A stretch of 64,000 nt of DNA, taken from positions 372,001 to 436,000 of the forward strand of contig NC_005956.1 in NCBI RefSeq assembly GCF_000046705.1, given 5' to 3'. The notes beneath the pieces are model-generated. The model made no database searches. It was given only the letters and a program-made list of their open reading frames with translations, and was not told the DNA's origin. Shown piece by piece: positions 39,698-48,514 of this stretch. This DNA is from Bartonella henselae str. Houston-1. Its GTDB lineage: Bacteria > Pseudomonadota > Alphaproteobacteria > Rhizobiales > Rhizobiaceae. Both the position numbers and the translations under genes were made by a program. How positions within the stretch are numbered: position 1 is the stretch's first letter; each line of letters opens with the position of its first letter.

Positions 39698-40017
39698 GTA
39701 GCAATGTAGTCTTTTTCTAAAAATAATCATAGATTGTACAGTGTGTATATGAGTGCACATTAAATTCGTTATTTATCAATGTGTTATGTGTACAATGTAC
39801 AGTCAATTTGAAAATTCTGTCGCTAGCGATAGTTCGCGCTGGCCTGCCCCGCAACGAAGCCAACCCGCTGGGAAGTACCTTTTACATTGATTTTATTGAC
39901 TTTTTTATGGAAAAAACAAAGCATAAGTGATAATCTATTTTTAAAATTGCAATAAGAATAGGTAATGCCTAAACTCATAAAGATATGGAATATAGAGATA
40001 AAGCTTGAGAACATGAT
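39698..40017. other. Intergenic region between array 3 and the gpZ-like gene
   Basis: 320 bases without a convincing gene. It contains the short palindrome TCGCTAGCGA near 39,820 and several TGTACA/TGTGTA elements. The stretch from about 39,820 to 39,880 is clearly more GC-rich than its surroundings and may be a relic of other DNA. Confidence 0.4.
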
Positions 40018-40596
40018 CTAGCCTTTCTTGTTGGCAGCGTATTCTTGACGAGCAAGTTGTCTCTGTATGTTTTTGGTTAATCTTTCATTGGCATATTGTG
40101 CAATAGCACTTGCAATCTCTGGCTTTGACATCACTTTAGCAATTGAAGGTCCTTCTTGTTTTGCAATGGGGAATTGGTCTCCATCATCTCTTTGAAACAC
40201 ATTCCCTCCCATTTTCAAATCAACACGCTTTGGAAAACTGCCTCCCTTGATAAAACCATGGGTCAAGATTTGTTTCTTTCCAAACAGTGTGTAAGTCACG
40301 CCGTGTTTTGTTTCTTTTGCTTTAAAAAATTTAAGAGGCAAGGGAGTTCCAGAACCAATGAGATCTGTCTCAAGAAACCTTGCTGTCGCCTTTTCTTTAA
40401 TATAAACACCTCTTCTTATACGCTTTATTTGGGCGGATGAGAGGTCGGCAACTTGCTTCTCAGTAAAGCGCTCGACTTGCTTTGCTGCGGTGTTTAGAGC
40501 ATTCCGTAAAGCCCAATGAAGGCGTGGTGCTTGAAGATTGGTAAAGGTATCTTTTACCTGTTGAAGATACCATTTTTGGTGGATAATTAATTTCAA
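40018..40596 (-). CDS. Minor tail protein Z-like (gpZ family)
   Basis: 192 residues: ALNTAAKQVERFTEKQVADL, IKRIRRGVYIKEKATARFLE, FPIAKQEGPSIAKVMSKPEI, resembling prophage minor tail protein Z. In lambda-type genomes Z stands between the head-tail joining gene and the tail terminator gene. Here that place (27.3 to 23.3 kb) holds array 2 and cargo genes, and gpZ lies upstream of the terminase. This suggests a rearrangement. Confidence 0.72.
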   Translation of the reverse strand: MKLIIHQKWYLQQVKDTFTNLQAPRLHWALRNALNTAAKQVERFTEKQVADLSSAQIKRIRRGVYIKEKATARFLETDLIGSGTPLPLKFFKAKETKHGVTYTLFGKKQILTHGFIKGGSFPKRVDLKMGGNVFQRDDGDQFPIAKQEGPSIAKVMSKPEIASAIAQYANERLTKNIQRQLARQEYAANKKG

Positions 40597-40599
40597 CTT

Positions 40600-40920
40600 T
40601 TAAGCCTTTTTGGGGGTAGGTGTTGAAGGCTTGGAAGCTTTGGATGCTTTTGGTTTTTCGAGAGAGGTTTCCTCTGTTACTGTTTCAGATGATATTTGGT
40701 TGGGTTCTTTTTCTATTTGCTTAATCTGTTCAACTGCCTTGTCGGGTTTTATTTTTGTTTTGACGTCAACAAAAGGTTTAGCAGCATTGGCGCGCTTGAG
40801 ACGAGCATAGACTTGATTAGAAATCTCCACAAATGGATTATTGGGAGTTGAAGTTTCAAAACGAACAGTGCTTTTATTATCGCCAACAACACACATTGGC
40901 TTGGTGATGATTGCTTTCAT
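40600..40920 (-). CDS. Phage protein of unknown function upstream of gpZ
   Basis: 106 residues. An N-terminal folded part (ITKPMCVVGDNKSTVRFETS, FVEISNQVYARLKRANAAKP) is followed by a low-complexity tail rich in Lys, Pro, Ser and Thr (KASKASKPSTPTPKKA). It is probably cotranscribed with gpZ (3-base gap) and may be a small head or joining protein moved together with it. Confidence 0.6.
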   Translation of the reverse strand: MKAIITKPMCVVGDNKSTVRFETSTPNNPFVEISNQVYARLKRANAAKPFVDVKTKIKPDKAVEQIKQIEKEPNQISSETVTEETSLEKPKASKASKPSTPTPKKA

Positions 40921-41212
40921 CTTCTCTCCTTTTGAGGCAATGAATTAATGACATTCTTGGTCACTTAATGGCTTTTGATATGTGCAAAATAGATTAGCCT
41001 GTTTTATCAATAAAAACAGTAAGTTAAGCCCTCTTGAAAGCTTAAGATTTTATCAAATTTTAGGGGATGTTTTTGAAATTTAGACGCAATACAACTAGGG
41101 ACAGCATGATCATTAAATAAAATTTTTTACACATTGTCAATAGAAAAAATCTATATTTTGTATTTTTTATCTAAATATTTATAAATATTGAGCAGTATAG
41201 GAGAGAAAGGGA
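40921..41212. other. Intergenic region upstream of the gpZ block
   Basis: About 290 AT-rich bases with no gene seen. It probably holds the promoter of the 40.9-40.0 kb pair. Confidence 0.4.
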
Positions 41213-41308
41213 ATGACAGGTCCAGAAATATTAGATGCCGTGTATATGATATCAATGATAGTTATATCATTCTTAACTATAGCGTTTTGTTTTCCTGCCA
41301 CCTTTTGA
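41213..41308 (+). CDS. Possible 31-residue membrane peptide
   Basis: ATG at 41,213 behind a very good AGGAGAGAAAGG. The product starts MTGPEILDAVYMISMIVISF and ends LTIAFCFPATF, a single hydrophobic span with a short acidic N-terminus. Such peptides occur as type I toxins or small membrane regulators. No relative recognised. Confidence 0.35.
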   Translation: MTGPEILDAVYMISMIVISFLTIAFCFPATF

Positions 41309-41392
41309 TTTTCATTAATATTTTGCAGATCATATGCAATTATACGCTTTTGCAAAAAAATCTAGAGTGAGAAATTTCTCCATATTGATGAG

Positions 41393-41788
41393 CTAAATAT
41401 TAAGCTCGTGACGGGCTGCTGTTGCCAAAAAAGCAGATCTTGTTAACCCTCTCTCTTGTGCACAATTATCAATTGCACGCAAAAGCCCTCGTTCAATTGA
41501 TATATTTGTACGTACGACTTCTGAATCATTTTCAATAAAAGGAACTTGTATTAAAAAAGCTCCTTCTGACAAAGCTTTTTTGACAGCTTTCTGTTGTATC
41601 ACTTCTTCAAATTTTAAAGGAACAGGCACTGTATCCATATCTTCACAGTAAAGTTGCAAAGCTTCGGTTGCATTTATGATAAGATTTTCTTCTTCATCAG
41701 CAGCAGAGAATAGACCTTCAAAATCAGGAAATTGAACACCAAAAGCAGAATCCTCATCTTTATGAACAAGAGCAAAAAATCTTTTCAT
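41393..41788 (-). CDS. hicB: HicB-type antitoxin
   Basis: 131 residues: FFALVHKDEDSAFGVQFPDF and FSAADEEENLIINATEALQL form the HicB domain, and the C-terminal ISIERGLLRAIDNCAQERGL, TRSAFLATAARHEL is a ribbon-helix-helix. It starts at the stop of the hicA frame (ATGA). Confidence 0.88.
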   Translation of the reverse strand: MKRFFALVHKDEDSAFGVQFPDFEGLFSAADEEENLIINATEALQLYCEDMDTVPVPLKFEEVIQQKAVKKALSEGAFLIQVPFIENDSEVVRTNISIERGLLRAIDNCAQERGLTRSAFLATAARHELNI

Positions 41789-41986
41789 TCTTCTTCTCCT
41801 TTTTTAAACCAGCCTGCTTGTTGTGCAATAGAACGCGCTGTACCAATTGGAAGATTTTTTTTAGGATGTGGGACAATAACAACCTTACCATCTTTTTTAA
41901 ATTTATGGTGCGAACCTTTTACTTTGACAAGTTTCAAAGCCATCGCGTTTTAATTTTGCAATTATCTTTCGGCTATTTTGTTCCAT
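41785..41986 (-). pseudogene. hicA: HicA toxin gene with one-base frameshift
   Basis: From the ATG at 41,986: MEQNSRKIIAKLKRDGFE, then after one extra A (GAAACTTGTC) the frame continues as LVKVKGSHHKFKKDGK, VVIVPHPKKNLPIGTARSIA, QQAGWFKKGEEE. The total is 202 bases, one more than a multiple of three. An internal ATG at 41,943 could give a 52-residue product that keeps the GSHHKF motif. The antitoxin is intact. Confidence 0.75.
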
Positions 41987-42078
41987 TCCCTAATCTCATA
42001 ATGTGTATATATTTACACACTATACTTTTTCTTATTTTAAGTCAACGTTTTTAATAACCACAATGTTTCTGGAGAGCG

Positions 42079-42588
42079 TTAAGGACTATCCGCCAATGAA
42101 GGTACAAGGTATGGTAATTCTTGATCTTCACTAACAAGATACTGTAGCGCAGCATAAAAATTATGCTGTCTATATAGGTGTTGTGTTTCTTTTATTACCT
42201 CTTGCATATTCAAAAATTGTTTTGTTGCAAATTCAACCCATTTTTTTCTAGCTGCTTCATCAGAAGATGAGGGCATTTTATCATAAATTGCACTAGGCAA
42301 TGTTTTTGCACAGAGGTAATCATTTCTCACTTCAAGATATTTTTGTGCAGCATCATATTGGTCTTGATTGATGTTGCCTTGTAGATAAAGCCGTCCGATA
42401 TAAGTACCGGAAAGCGGATTTTTTGCTTCTTGTAAGGTTAAACAGAAGCGTTTGGCACGCATTTCAATTGCCAATTTATCGATAGGATCAAGAGGCATTT
42501 TTGTCCGTGAGATACGACCATTGGGTTCTCTGATACATCCATTAATACGAGGGCGTCCGCGTTTTGTCCGTTTTTTTCTTTTAGCCAT
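42079..42588 (-). CDS. Phage protein of unknown function downstream of ssb
   Basis: 169 residues from MAKRKKRTKRGRPRINGCIR. Very basic N-terminus with a GRPR AT-hook-like motif, then a helical region (DPIDKLAIEMRAKRFCLTLQEA, IGRLYLQGNINQDQYDAAQK). Similar proteins lie near ssb in other prophages of this group, but no function is recognised. DNA binding is suggested by composition only. Confidence 0.6.
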   Translation of the reverse strand: MAKRKKRTKRGRPRINGCIREPNGRISRTKMPLDPIDKLAIEMRAKRFCLTLQEAKNPLSGTYIGRLYLQGNINQDQYDAAQKYLEVRNDYLCAKTLPSAIYDKMPSSSDEAARKKWVEFATKQFLNMQEVIKETQHLYRQHNFYAALQYLVSEDQELPYLVPSLADSP

Positions 42589-42598
42589 ATTTTTTCCA

Positions 42599-43045
42599 TC
42601 AGAATGGGACGCCATCATTAAGAGCTGTGCTATGATCTTGAGCACCTGAGGCAATAGCATAATTTTGAGAAGTAATGGGTGAGGGGTGTTCAGATTGCTC
42701 TTTCTTTGCATCAAGTAAATGCAACTCGCCTTTATATTGTGGCAGGACAATCTCTGTTGTGTAACGGTCATGACCGTTTTTATCTTGCCATTTACGGGTT
42801 TGTAATTTGCCTTCTATGTAAACCTTTGAACCTTTGTGTAGATACTGAAGTGCTATTTTTGCAAAATGCGGATTAAAAACCACTACGGAATGCCATTCTG
42901 TTTTTTCTACTTTTTGGTACGTATTTTTATTCATATAGCTTTCAGAGGTTGCCATACGAAAATTGACCACCTCAGCACCAGAAGTTATCGTTTTGCTCTC
43001 AGGATCATCTCCTAAATAGCCAATTAACATCACTTTATTGAGCAT
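42599..43045 (-). CDS. ssb: Single-stranded DNA-binding protein
   Basis: 148 residues. OB-fold pattern LNKVMLIGYLGDDPESKTIT, VVNFRMATSESY, TEWHSVVVFNPHFAKIALQY, LHKGSKVYIEGKLQTRKWQD. The C-terminus NDGVPF is the acidic-hydrophobic tip used to recruit replication partners. It protects ssDNA during phage replication and recombination. Confidence 0.93.
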   Translation of the reverse strand: MLNKVMLIGYLGDDPESKTITSGAEVVNFRMATSESYMNKNTYQKVEKTEWHSVVVFNPHFAKIALQYLHKGSKVYIEGKLQTRKWQDKNGHDRYTTEIVLPQYKGELHLLDAKKEQSEHPSPITSQNYAIASGAQDHSTALNDGVPF

Positions 43046-43236
43046 GTTTTCACTTACCTTAAATTGTATTTAAATATGTAAAAAATCTTAGCATAATTTG
43101 GTTAATTTTTTCCATTATTTCAAATAGATATTATTGATTATTAACATATAACATTATGTTTTATATGACGAAATTAATAAATAATCGATTGACTAAATGC
43201 ATTGTGTATCGTATCAAGTAACAAAAGGGGTCATAT

Positions 43237-43520
43237 ATGGCAATCGTTAGTTTCAAACATAAAGGGTTGAAGTTGTTTTTCGAAAGAGGAATTGTTAAAG
43301 GAATACAACCTGCACATGCTAAAAAATTAGCAAATATTTTAGTGATTTAGATACGACGATATTCGCTCCTGAACAAATGACTATTAAATCATACCGTCTC
43401 CACGAGCTTACAGGCGATTTAAAAGGCTATTGGTCAATGCGTGTTAATGCAAATTGGCGTGTTACTTTTCGTTTTATTGGAACAAATGTTGAACTTGTTG
43501 ATTACCAAGATTACCATTAA
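43237..43520 (+). pseudogene. higB: HigB toxin gene with one-base deletion
   Basis: AVIVSFKHKG-type start, LKLFFERGIVKGIQPAHAKK, LANIL, then a stop after VI. In the next frame the family continues: SDLDTTIFAPEQMTIKSYRL, HELTGDLKGYWSMRVNANWR, VTFRFIGTNVELVDYQDYH. One base is missing near 43,344. The antitoxin gene downstream is intact. Confidence 0.8.
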
Positions 43521-43536
43521 TTTTTGAGGTGTTATC

Positions 43537-43830
43537 ATGATGTACAATCCCCCACACCCTGGTGGTATTTTGAAAGAAGAGTTGCTTGATGAACGAGGAT
43601 TGACAATAACAGAGGCAGCAAATCGTCTCGGCGTTGCGCGTTTAACTTTATCACGTGTTTTGAATTGTCATGCAGCAATTAGCATTAATTTAGCTTTACG
43701 CTTAGAAATAGCTGGTTTAAACGACGCAGAATTTTGGCTTAAATTGCAACAAAAGCATGATTTATGGCAAGCTCGGCATAATAACCCCATGCCGGATATT
43801 TCGTCTTTAGAGCAAGTAAGCCATCCTTAG
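43537..43830 (+). CDS. higA: HigA-type antitoxin
   Basis: 97 residues: NPPHPGGILKEELLDERGLT, ITEAANRLGVARLTLSRVLN (HTH), then NLALRLEIAGLNDAEFWLKL and QQKHDLWQARH. Partner of the broken higB just upstream. Confidence 0.9.
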   Translation: MMYNPPHPGGILKEELLDERGLTITEAANRLGVARLTLSRVLNCHAAISINLALRLEIAGLNDAEFWLKLQQKHDLWQARHNNPMPDISSLEQVSHP

Positions 43831-43926
43831 CAATTAAGACTTGGCTTGACCGTTTTTTCGCTTAAAACACATCAAATGTTTTTTGATAATTTTTTAATTT
43901 CTCTATTGATCTCGGCTATGAGGGGT

Positions 43927-44154
43927 TCATAATTTGAGAACACTTTTAGGTACCGCACCCCCATAAATCCACGCTTTTACTTGCGCTTTGGTGCTAAAGT
44001 CCGCATTCTCAGGTATTTTGTAATACTGACCGCCATCAAATTTTTCACACTCTCTTGTACCGTCTTCATATTCGTAGAGATTATAAAAATACTCAGCGGC
44101 TCCATCTCCCCACGGCACATATCCAACAGCGGTTGCAACAAATTTTTTTTGCAT
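43927..44154 (-). CDS. Phage protein of unknown function
   Basis: 75 residues from MQKKFVATAVGYVPWGDGAA; an upstream ATG at 44,199 would add 15. Aromatic-rich, EYFYNLYEYEDGTRECEKFD, then GQYYKIPENADFSTKAQVKAW. No family recognised. Isolated between higA and the replication genes. Confidence 0.55.
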   Translation of the reverse strand: MQKKFVATAVGYVPWGDGAAEYFYNLYEYEDGTRECEKFDGGQYYKIPENADFSTKAQVKAWIYGGAVPKSVLKL

Positions 44155-44363
44155 GGGCTGTTTACGGTTTTTTAAGAGCAAATGTTTTAAAATGGGCATG
44201 TTTTCATCCTATATTTTACCAATAGCGTTATTTGTCTCAAATTTGACCGTATGGTGCGTTTTATGTTCCTAATGTGGTTTGTATCAAAAAAGTTCTAAAT
44301 CGCGCTGTACGGTGCCTTTTTGTTGATTTAAACGCATATCTAATCCAAAAAGATCAGCACTTT

Positions 44364-44858
44364 TCACTGAAAAGGATTTAACCCAATCTTCGGTTTTTCA
44401 AGCATTTGCATCAATTTATCCCATTTTTCAGCAGAAATAGGTTCTCCTTTCGGCTTAATCTCTGGTCTATCGAGTGAGGTAAATATCCCTTTAACAGTAG
44501 TTCGAATATCGTCTTCAAGCTTTTCACAGTAAAGCAAAAGATCAGCAGAAGCGGGCATAAATGTCGTCGACAAGCCTTCTGCTTTACCCTTCATCACATC
44601 CCTTGTTGCAGTTTTGATTGCCCAACGGCTTAAACCATCGAGAGAAAAAAGATAAGCAACAGCTGTGGCTTTTTCATCTTCTCCAGGTTGGCTTTTAAGT
44701 CCACCAGAAAGCATGAGAAACATAGCTTTTATTTCTTCCTCAGAAGCTTTTTCATCAAGCATTTGCAAAGCTTCATTACCCAACGAAATAATTCTCTTCG
44801 CTTCTGCAGGTGATGGCTTTTTGCCCGGTAGCCAATGGAATGGAGGGTTTTGCATCAT
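44364..44858 (-). CDS. Phage protein of unknown function after the DUF1376-like gene
   Basis: 164 residues from the ATG at 44,858, chosen because GAGG precedes it and the overlap with the upstream gene is then short. Helical: PSPAEAKRIISLGNEALQML, DEKASEEEIKAMFLMLSGGL, GLSRWAIKTATRDVMKGKAE. Not recognised; position suggests a part in phage replication or its control. Confidence 0.6.
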   Translation of the reverse strand: MMQNPPFHWLPGKKPSPAEAKRIISLGNEALQMLDEKASEEEIKAMFLMLSGGLKSQPGEDEKATAVAYLFSLDGLSRWAIKTATRDVMKGKAEGLSTTFMPASADLLLYCEKLEDDIRTTVKGIFTSLDRPEIKPKGEPISAEKWDKLMQMLEKPKIGLNPFQ

Positions 44859-45888
44859 CCTCGAACAAAAATTTGTACGGACTGTCTGCATTTTTGAAAT
44901 CGGACATGTGTTGTGTAATTCTATAGGCACGACCGCGCTGTTGTCCTGTTTGGGAATTGGTTTGTGTTCCATAATTTTCTCCTTGTTTGTAATTTTTTGA
45001 ATTTCTCACCCAGTTACGCCACGTTGCTTGCCAATCGATTTTGGTTGCATTTGCTCCAGCTTTTGAATGCCAGTAATCTCGAAACTTTGCGATTTCGACT
45101 TTGACACGCTCTGGAGGCAAGCCCTCTTCGATTGCAAAATCGTAATCGGGTTCGAAATCATCCGGTAATCGACAACCCCGATTAGCTTTTGACCGCTTGG
45201 CTTTCTTAGGAACGTTTTCTTGCTCGTGAATGGGAGGTTGGTTATCTGATGATGTTGCGATTTGATCTGATTGGCTCTCAACAGCATCAACCTCTGTTGG
45301 CTCTTCAACCAAATCCGTTGTTTGTAAATTTTCAGAACCAATTTCTTTTTTTGCTAAAACGATAGTTTTAGTTTTTTTATTATATATGTTATTGTTATTG
45401 TTAATGGCATCATTAAGCATTGCTTGTGCATTGCTAAAATCCCCACAAGCATCATGCTTAGCATCCTTAAGCATACCGTTAGCATCATGCTTAGCATTTT
45501 TAGCATCTTGATCATCACTCATTGTTTTTGCTTTATGATATTTTTCCCATTTTGCCTGCGCTGCTTTCTTTGCTCTCTCTGAAAACTTATTTAAATTTTC
45601 GTTTGAGTTATTGAGTTCTTCTTCAACATCTGAACTCCACAAACGTCCATCTTCTAAACAAATGATGTGTCCGGATCTAAATAAATAATCTAACGCCTTT
45701 TCAAATCTTTTTACTGTACAACAAGTAAAATGAGATAATATTCGTGCATCATTCAAAAGAGGTTCCCGCATGTGTAACATTCTTATCCGCAACTTCACAT
45801 AAACATTGACTTCCATAGGTGGTAAATCAGAGAGTTTAAATAGCCACTGGTCTGTATTAAGTCTCGTCCAAGCCAATTTAGTTGACAT
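44776..45888 (-). CDS. DUF1376-like phage replication protein
   Basis: 370 residues. The N-terminal 90 residues (NTDQWLFKLSDLPPMEVNVY, RILSHFTCCTVKRFEKALDY) resemble DUF1376 winged-helix-type domains. A low-complexity middle has NAKHDANG/DAKHDACG repeats and NNNNN. The C-terminal PDDFEPDYDFAIEEGLPPER and IDWQATWRNWVRNSK is the end typical of replication initiator/primosomal-type phage proteins. Likely a replication initiation factor. Confidence 0.72.
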   Translation of the reverse strand: MSTKLAWTRLNTDQWLFKLSDLPPMEVNVYVKLRIRMLHMREPLLNDARILSHFTCCTVKRFEKALDYLFRSGHIICLEDGRLWSSDVEEELNNSNENLNKFSERAKKAAQAKWEKYHKAKTMSDDQDAKNAKHDANGMLKDAKHDACGDFSNAQAMLNDAINNNNNIYNKKTKTIVLAKKEIGSENLQTTDLVEEPTEVDAVESQSDQIATSSDNQPPIHEQENVPKKAKRSKANRGCRLPDDFEPDYDFAIEEGLPPERVKVEIAKFRDYWHSKAGANATKIDWQATWRNWVRNSKNYKQGENYGTQTNSQTGQQRGRAYRITQHMSDFKNADSPYKFLFEDDAKPSIPLATGQKAITCRSEENYFVG

Positions 45889-46225
45889 ATTTTACCTCCT
45901 TTTCTTCATTATTATTAAAGGTAAAATTATCTAACTCTTCACTGAGGTTATTGAGTTCCTCTTCAACATCGAGATTCCATAAACGACCATCTATCTCAAT
46001 AAGTTTATCATTTCTCATGAGATATTCGACAATAGCTGCAAATTTTTTCTGCGAACAATGACAAACGCGTGCAAGCGTTTCAAAATCTGTTTTAAGTGGT
46101 TCTTTTTTTTCATACATGCAAACGAGAAGGGTTATATACACACCCCGTTGTTCAGATGTCATTCCATTTGTACCACTTATCCAGTCATACAAATAAAATC
46201 TTACCCATGGCATTGCATTAGACAT
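45878..46225 (-). CDS. Small DUF1376-type protein
   Basis: 115 residues: MPWVRFYLYDWISGTNGMTS, EQRGVYITLLVCMYEKKEPL, then RVCHCSQKKFAAIVEYLMRN. This is a short DUF1376 domain. It shares the ending LWNLDVEEELNN with LWSSDVEEELNN of the next gene, so the two arose by duplication. Overlaps both neighbours by a few bases. Confidence 0.75.
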   Translation of the reverse strand: MSNAMPWVRFYLYDWISGTNGMTSEQRGVYITLLVCMYEKKEPLKTDFETLARVCHCSQKKFAAIVEYLMRNDKLIEIDGRLWNLDVEEELNNLSEELDNFTFNNNEEKEVKYVN

Positions 46226-46694
46226 GCGTACCCCCTTCTTTCATTAGATATAAAATTGCCAAAGCATCTGCTTCGTTGTCATCTTTAGGCGCGTGCCCTT
46301 TTGCACACACCGCTTTAATCATCTCTTCTTTTGAGGCATTGCCTTTTCCTGTCGTTTCTTTCTTAATCGTCCCAACGGGAATGCCTTCATAAGGAATTTG
46401 GTGATGTTCACACCACGCCGTTAAGGTTGCTAACAAGCCGCCATAAACATGCGCTGCATCCGTCCCTACATGACGGCGCACTTCTTCAAAATACACCGCA
46501 TCAATTCTCCTTGCTGTCATCTTCATTTCAGTAAGCCATTGTTTAAAACGCAAATAACGCATCCCACCGCCTTCAAAGCGACGGGGCTGAAAATTCATGA
46601 CGCCACTGAATATATGACCATCAGCACCGCATATAGCCCAGCCAGTCTTGCTACCTAGATCAAGACAGAGAATGGTTCGCGTGTTATTGATCAT
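46218..46694 (-). CDS. RuvC-like Holliday junction resolvase
   Basis: 158 residues. RNase H-like fold with acidic residues in place: Asp in ILCLDLGSKTGWAI, Glu in VYFEEVRRHVG, and DDNEADALAILY near the end. GTIKKETTGKGNASKEEMI is typical of phage RuvC-like proteins. It would resolve recombination or replication intermediates before packaging. Confidence 0.85.
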   Translation of the reverse strand: MINNTRTILCLDLGSKTGWAICGADGHIFSGVMNFQPRRFEGGGMRYLRFKQWLTEMKMTARRIDAVYFEEVRRHVGTDAAHVYGGLLATLTAWCEHHQIPYEGIPVGTIKKETTGKGNASKEEMIKAVCAKGHAPKDDNEADALAILYLMKEGGTHV

Positions 46695-46821
46695 AATCCC
46701 CCCTTAGGCTCTACATATTTATATGCGTGCTATGACAGAGCGTGTTGTGATTGCTTGTCTTGAAAAAATGTTTTTGAAAAAGTATCCTCTCAACAATTCT
46801 AAAAAAGTGGGGAGGGGAAAG

Positions 46822-47598
46822 ATGCAAGAATGGATAGTTGATAAGGTTGTATTCTTATTGCACCGGATAAATGATAGTGCTGTATTTTTGCTGCACTGGA
46901 TAAGTGATAATCTTACGATTGCTCCTATCATTGCTACGATAGTTACTGGAATGGTGACACTTTTTGTGCAACAACGAAGCTTAAAAAAACAACTTAAAAT
47001 CTTCCAACGACAAACTATAGCATCAGAAACCCAGACAGCTATTCTATTAGAAGATAAAAAAGCACGGGATTTGGGACCATATTTGAAATTGAAGGCAGTA
47101 TTCTTCCCACAAAAATATGAAGGCACTTCACGCGTTAGGGTGAAATTGTGCATTATAAATCTTACTAAAGAAGATATAATGATAAGGAATATACGCATAT
47201 CGAAAAAAAGTCCATTTAAGTTTGTTAAAAATGCTTGCCCTTTCGTTAGATGGCCATCTAAAACTTCAGCTGAACACCTCGTCATTAAAAGAACAACGCC
47301 CAAACTTATTGCGTTATGTCCCCAAAATATAAAATCAAATGCTTCATCAGAGTATGCTTTAAATTTTTTTATTATACGTGCTAAATGCTACACTTTTTTA
47401 GATTTCATAATTAGCTGCCGTAAGCCTAATTCCCGCAACATTGCAAATTTTACACTTGACCACACTTCGATTGTTAACCCAGAGGAAACATTCACTGTTC
47501 ATTTTTGGGCCTCATATCCACGCTCAAAAGATACATATGATGAATTTGGCTCTGAATATTCCTTTTTGGCTGATAATCCTCATTTGTGGTTTTTTTGA
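46822..47598 (+). CDS. Membrane-anchored protein of unknown function (possible cargo gene)
   Basis: 258 residues from MQEWIVDKVVFLLHRINDSA with GGAGGGG upstream. One membrane segment (LTIAPIIATIVTGMVTLFVQ), a short coiled coil, then a beta-rich domain (YLKLKAVFFPQ, VRVKLCIINLTKEDIMIRNI). Encoded against the early leftward genes. No family recognised; position suggests an accessory gene expressed in the lysogen. Confidence 0.6.
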   Translation: MQEWIVDKVVFLLHRINDSAVFLLHWISDNLTIAPIIATIVTGMVTLFVQQRSLKKQLKIFQRQTIASETQTAILLEDKKARDLGPYLKLKAVFFPQKYEGTSRVRVKLCIINLTKEDIMIRNIRISKKSPFKFVKNACPFVRWPSKTSAEHLVIKRTTPKLIALCPQNIKSNASSEYALNFFIIRAKCYTFLDFIISCRKPNSRNIANFTLDHTSIVNPEETFTVHFWASYPRSKDTYDEFGSEYSFLADNPHLWFF

Positions 47599-47606
47599 TG
47601 CCAAAA

Positions 47607-48059
47607 TTAAAAGCATTCTCCTGCAAAAATAAAATCGATCAATCTTGGTTCTTCTTTTTTGTTAATTAAGCAAATGATTTTATTATTTAATTTATCAATT
47701 AGCTCCATTTGTGAAGCCAACTTTAATCTTTGTTCATACAGTGTCTTATTTTTTTGCTTAATTAAAGTGGATAGGTTTTCAAGTACTACTTGCTGTTGTT
47801 CAATTGACTTATCTCGCTCTGCAAGAGTGGCTTCATGCCATCTCATCCAACTATCAAATTTTGACTTATGCCATTCTTCTCGTTTTTTAAGAATTGTTGT
47901 GTGAGTTTCGTGTCGTTTCACAAGATCTTCTATGCTACAATCACGATCCGGTATCCGTCTAAATTCTTTCACCAATCTATCTCCATTCTTCATTTTCGAA
48001 TTACAACCTATTAATCTACAAAGCTGCATATAGAGTTTCTTCAATATCCTGTTACTCAT
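47607..48059 (-). CDS. Coiled-coil protein of unknown function
   Basis: 150 residues. Basic N-terminus, then long helices with coiled-coil periodicity (FDSWMRWHEATLAERDKSIE, QQQVVLENLSTLIKQKNKTL). No family recognised. It follows the Cro-like gene and is probably expressed with it. Confidence 0.55.
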   Translation of the reverse strand: MSNRILKKLYMQLCRLIGCNSKMKNGDRLVKEFRRIPDRDCSIEDLVKRHETHTTILKKREEWHKSKFDSWMRWHEATLAERDKSIEQQQVVLENLSTLIKQKNKTLYEQRLKLASQMELIDKLNNKIICLINKKEEPRLIDFIFAGECF

Positions 48060-48071
48060 GATCTTTCTTCT

Positions 48072-48431
48072 TTAAGCCTGTGAATTATGCTGTGAGTGTT
48101 TGTTGTTGTCTGTAGAATTATTCATACAAATTGCCCCATCCGATGTTGTAAACTTCTCCGTTAAAGAAATCGTACTTTTTCCTTGTTCTGTTATTAGAAG
48201 AGAAACACCATGAGATTTATTCTCATACATATGAAGAAACCAATCTAGCGTAACCCAAGGTGGACCTTTGGATTCAGACAATTGGATAATTATGTTCCAA
48301 TATTTTGGAGAAATACTATTGCGATCGCGCATTTTACGTGCAGCTTCATAGCTACAACCGATTTCCTTTGCAAATTGACCTATAGATCCCCAAGACTCAA
48401 TCAAATTTTTGACATAAAAATTATTAACCAT
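48072..48431 (-). CDS. Cro-like HTH regulator
   Basis: 119 residues from the ATG at 48,431. SWGSIGQFAKEIGCSYEAARKMRDRNSISPKYW is a helix-turn-helix of the Cro type. Divergent from the CI-like repressor across an operator region, so it should start the leftward early program. The C-terminal half is polar and unstructured. Confidence 0.7.
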   Translation of the reverse strand: MVNNFYVKNLIESWGSIGQFAKEIGCSYEAARKMRDRNSISPKYWNIIIQLSESKGPPWVTLDWFLHMYENKSHGVSLLITEQGKSTISLTEKFTTSDGAICMNNSTDNNKHSQHNSQA

Positions 48432-48441
48432 GATCAAAATA

Positions 48442-48513
48442 GTACATTACGTACAATTTAAAATCAAGACAAAATAGTACACAATGAATGAAAAAAATAG
48501 TGGATAATGTACG
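48442..48513. promoter_or_regulatory. Operators between cro-like and cI-like genes
   Basis: AGTACATTACGTACA at 48,442-48,456; a half-site AGTACACAATG at about 48,478; AGTGGATAATGTAC at 48,500-48,513. They share the AGTAC/GTAC pattern with the operator at 49,277 and fit binding by the CI-like protein. Confidence 0.65.
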
Positions 48514-48514
48514 A

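Noticed and set aside
39823..40014. 63-codon frame between array 3 and gpZ
   Set aside because: Atypical composition, no ribosome site and no resemblance to known proteins.
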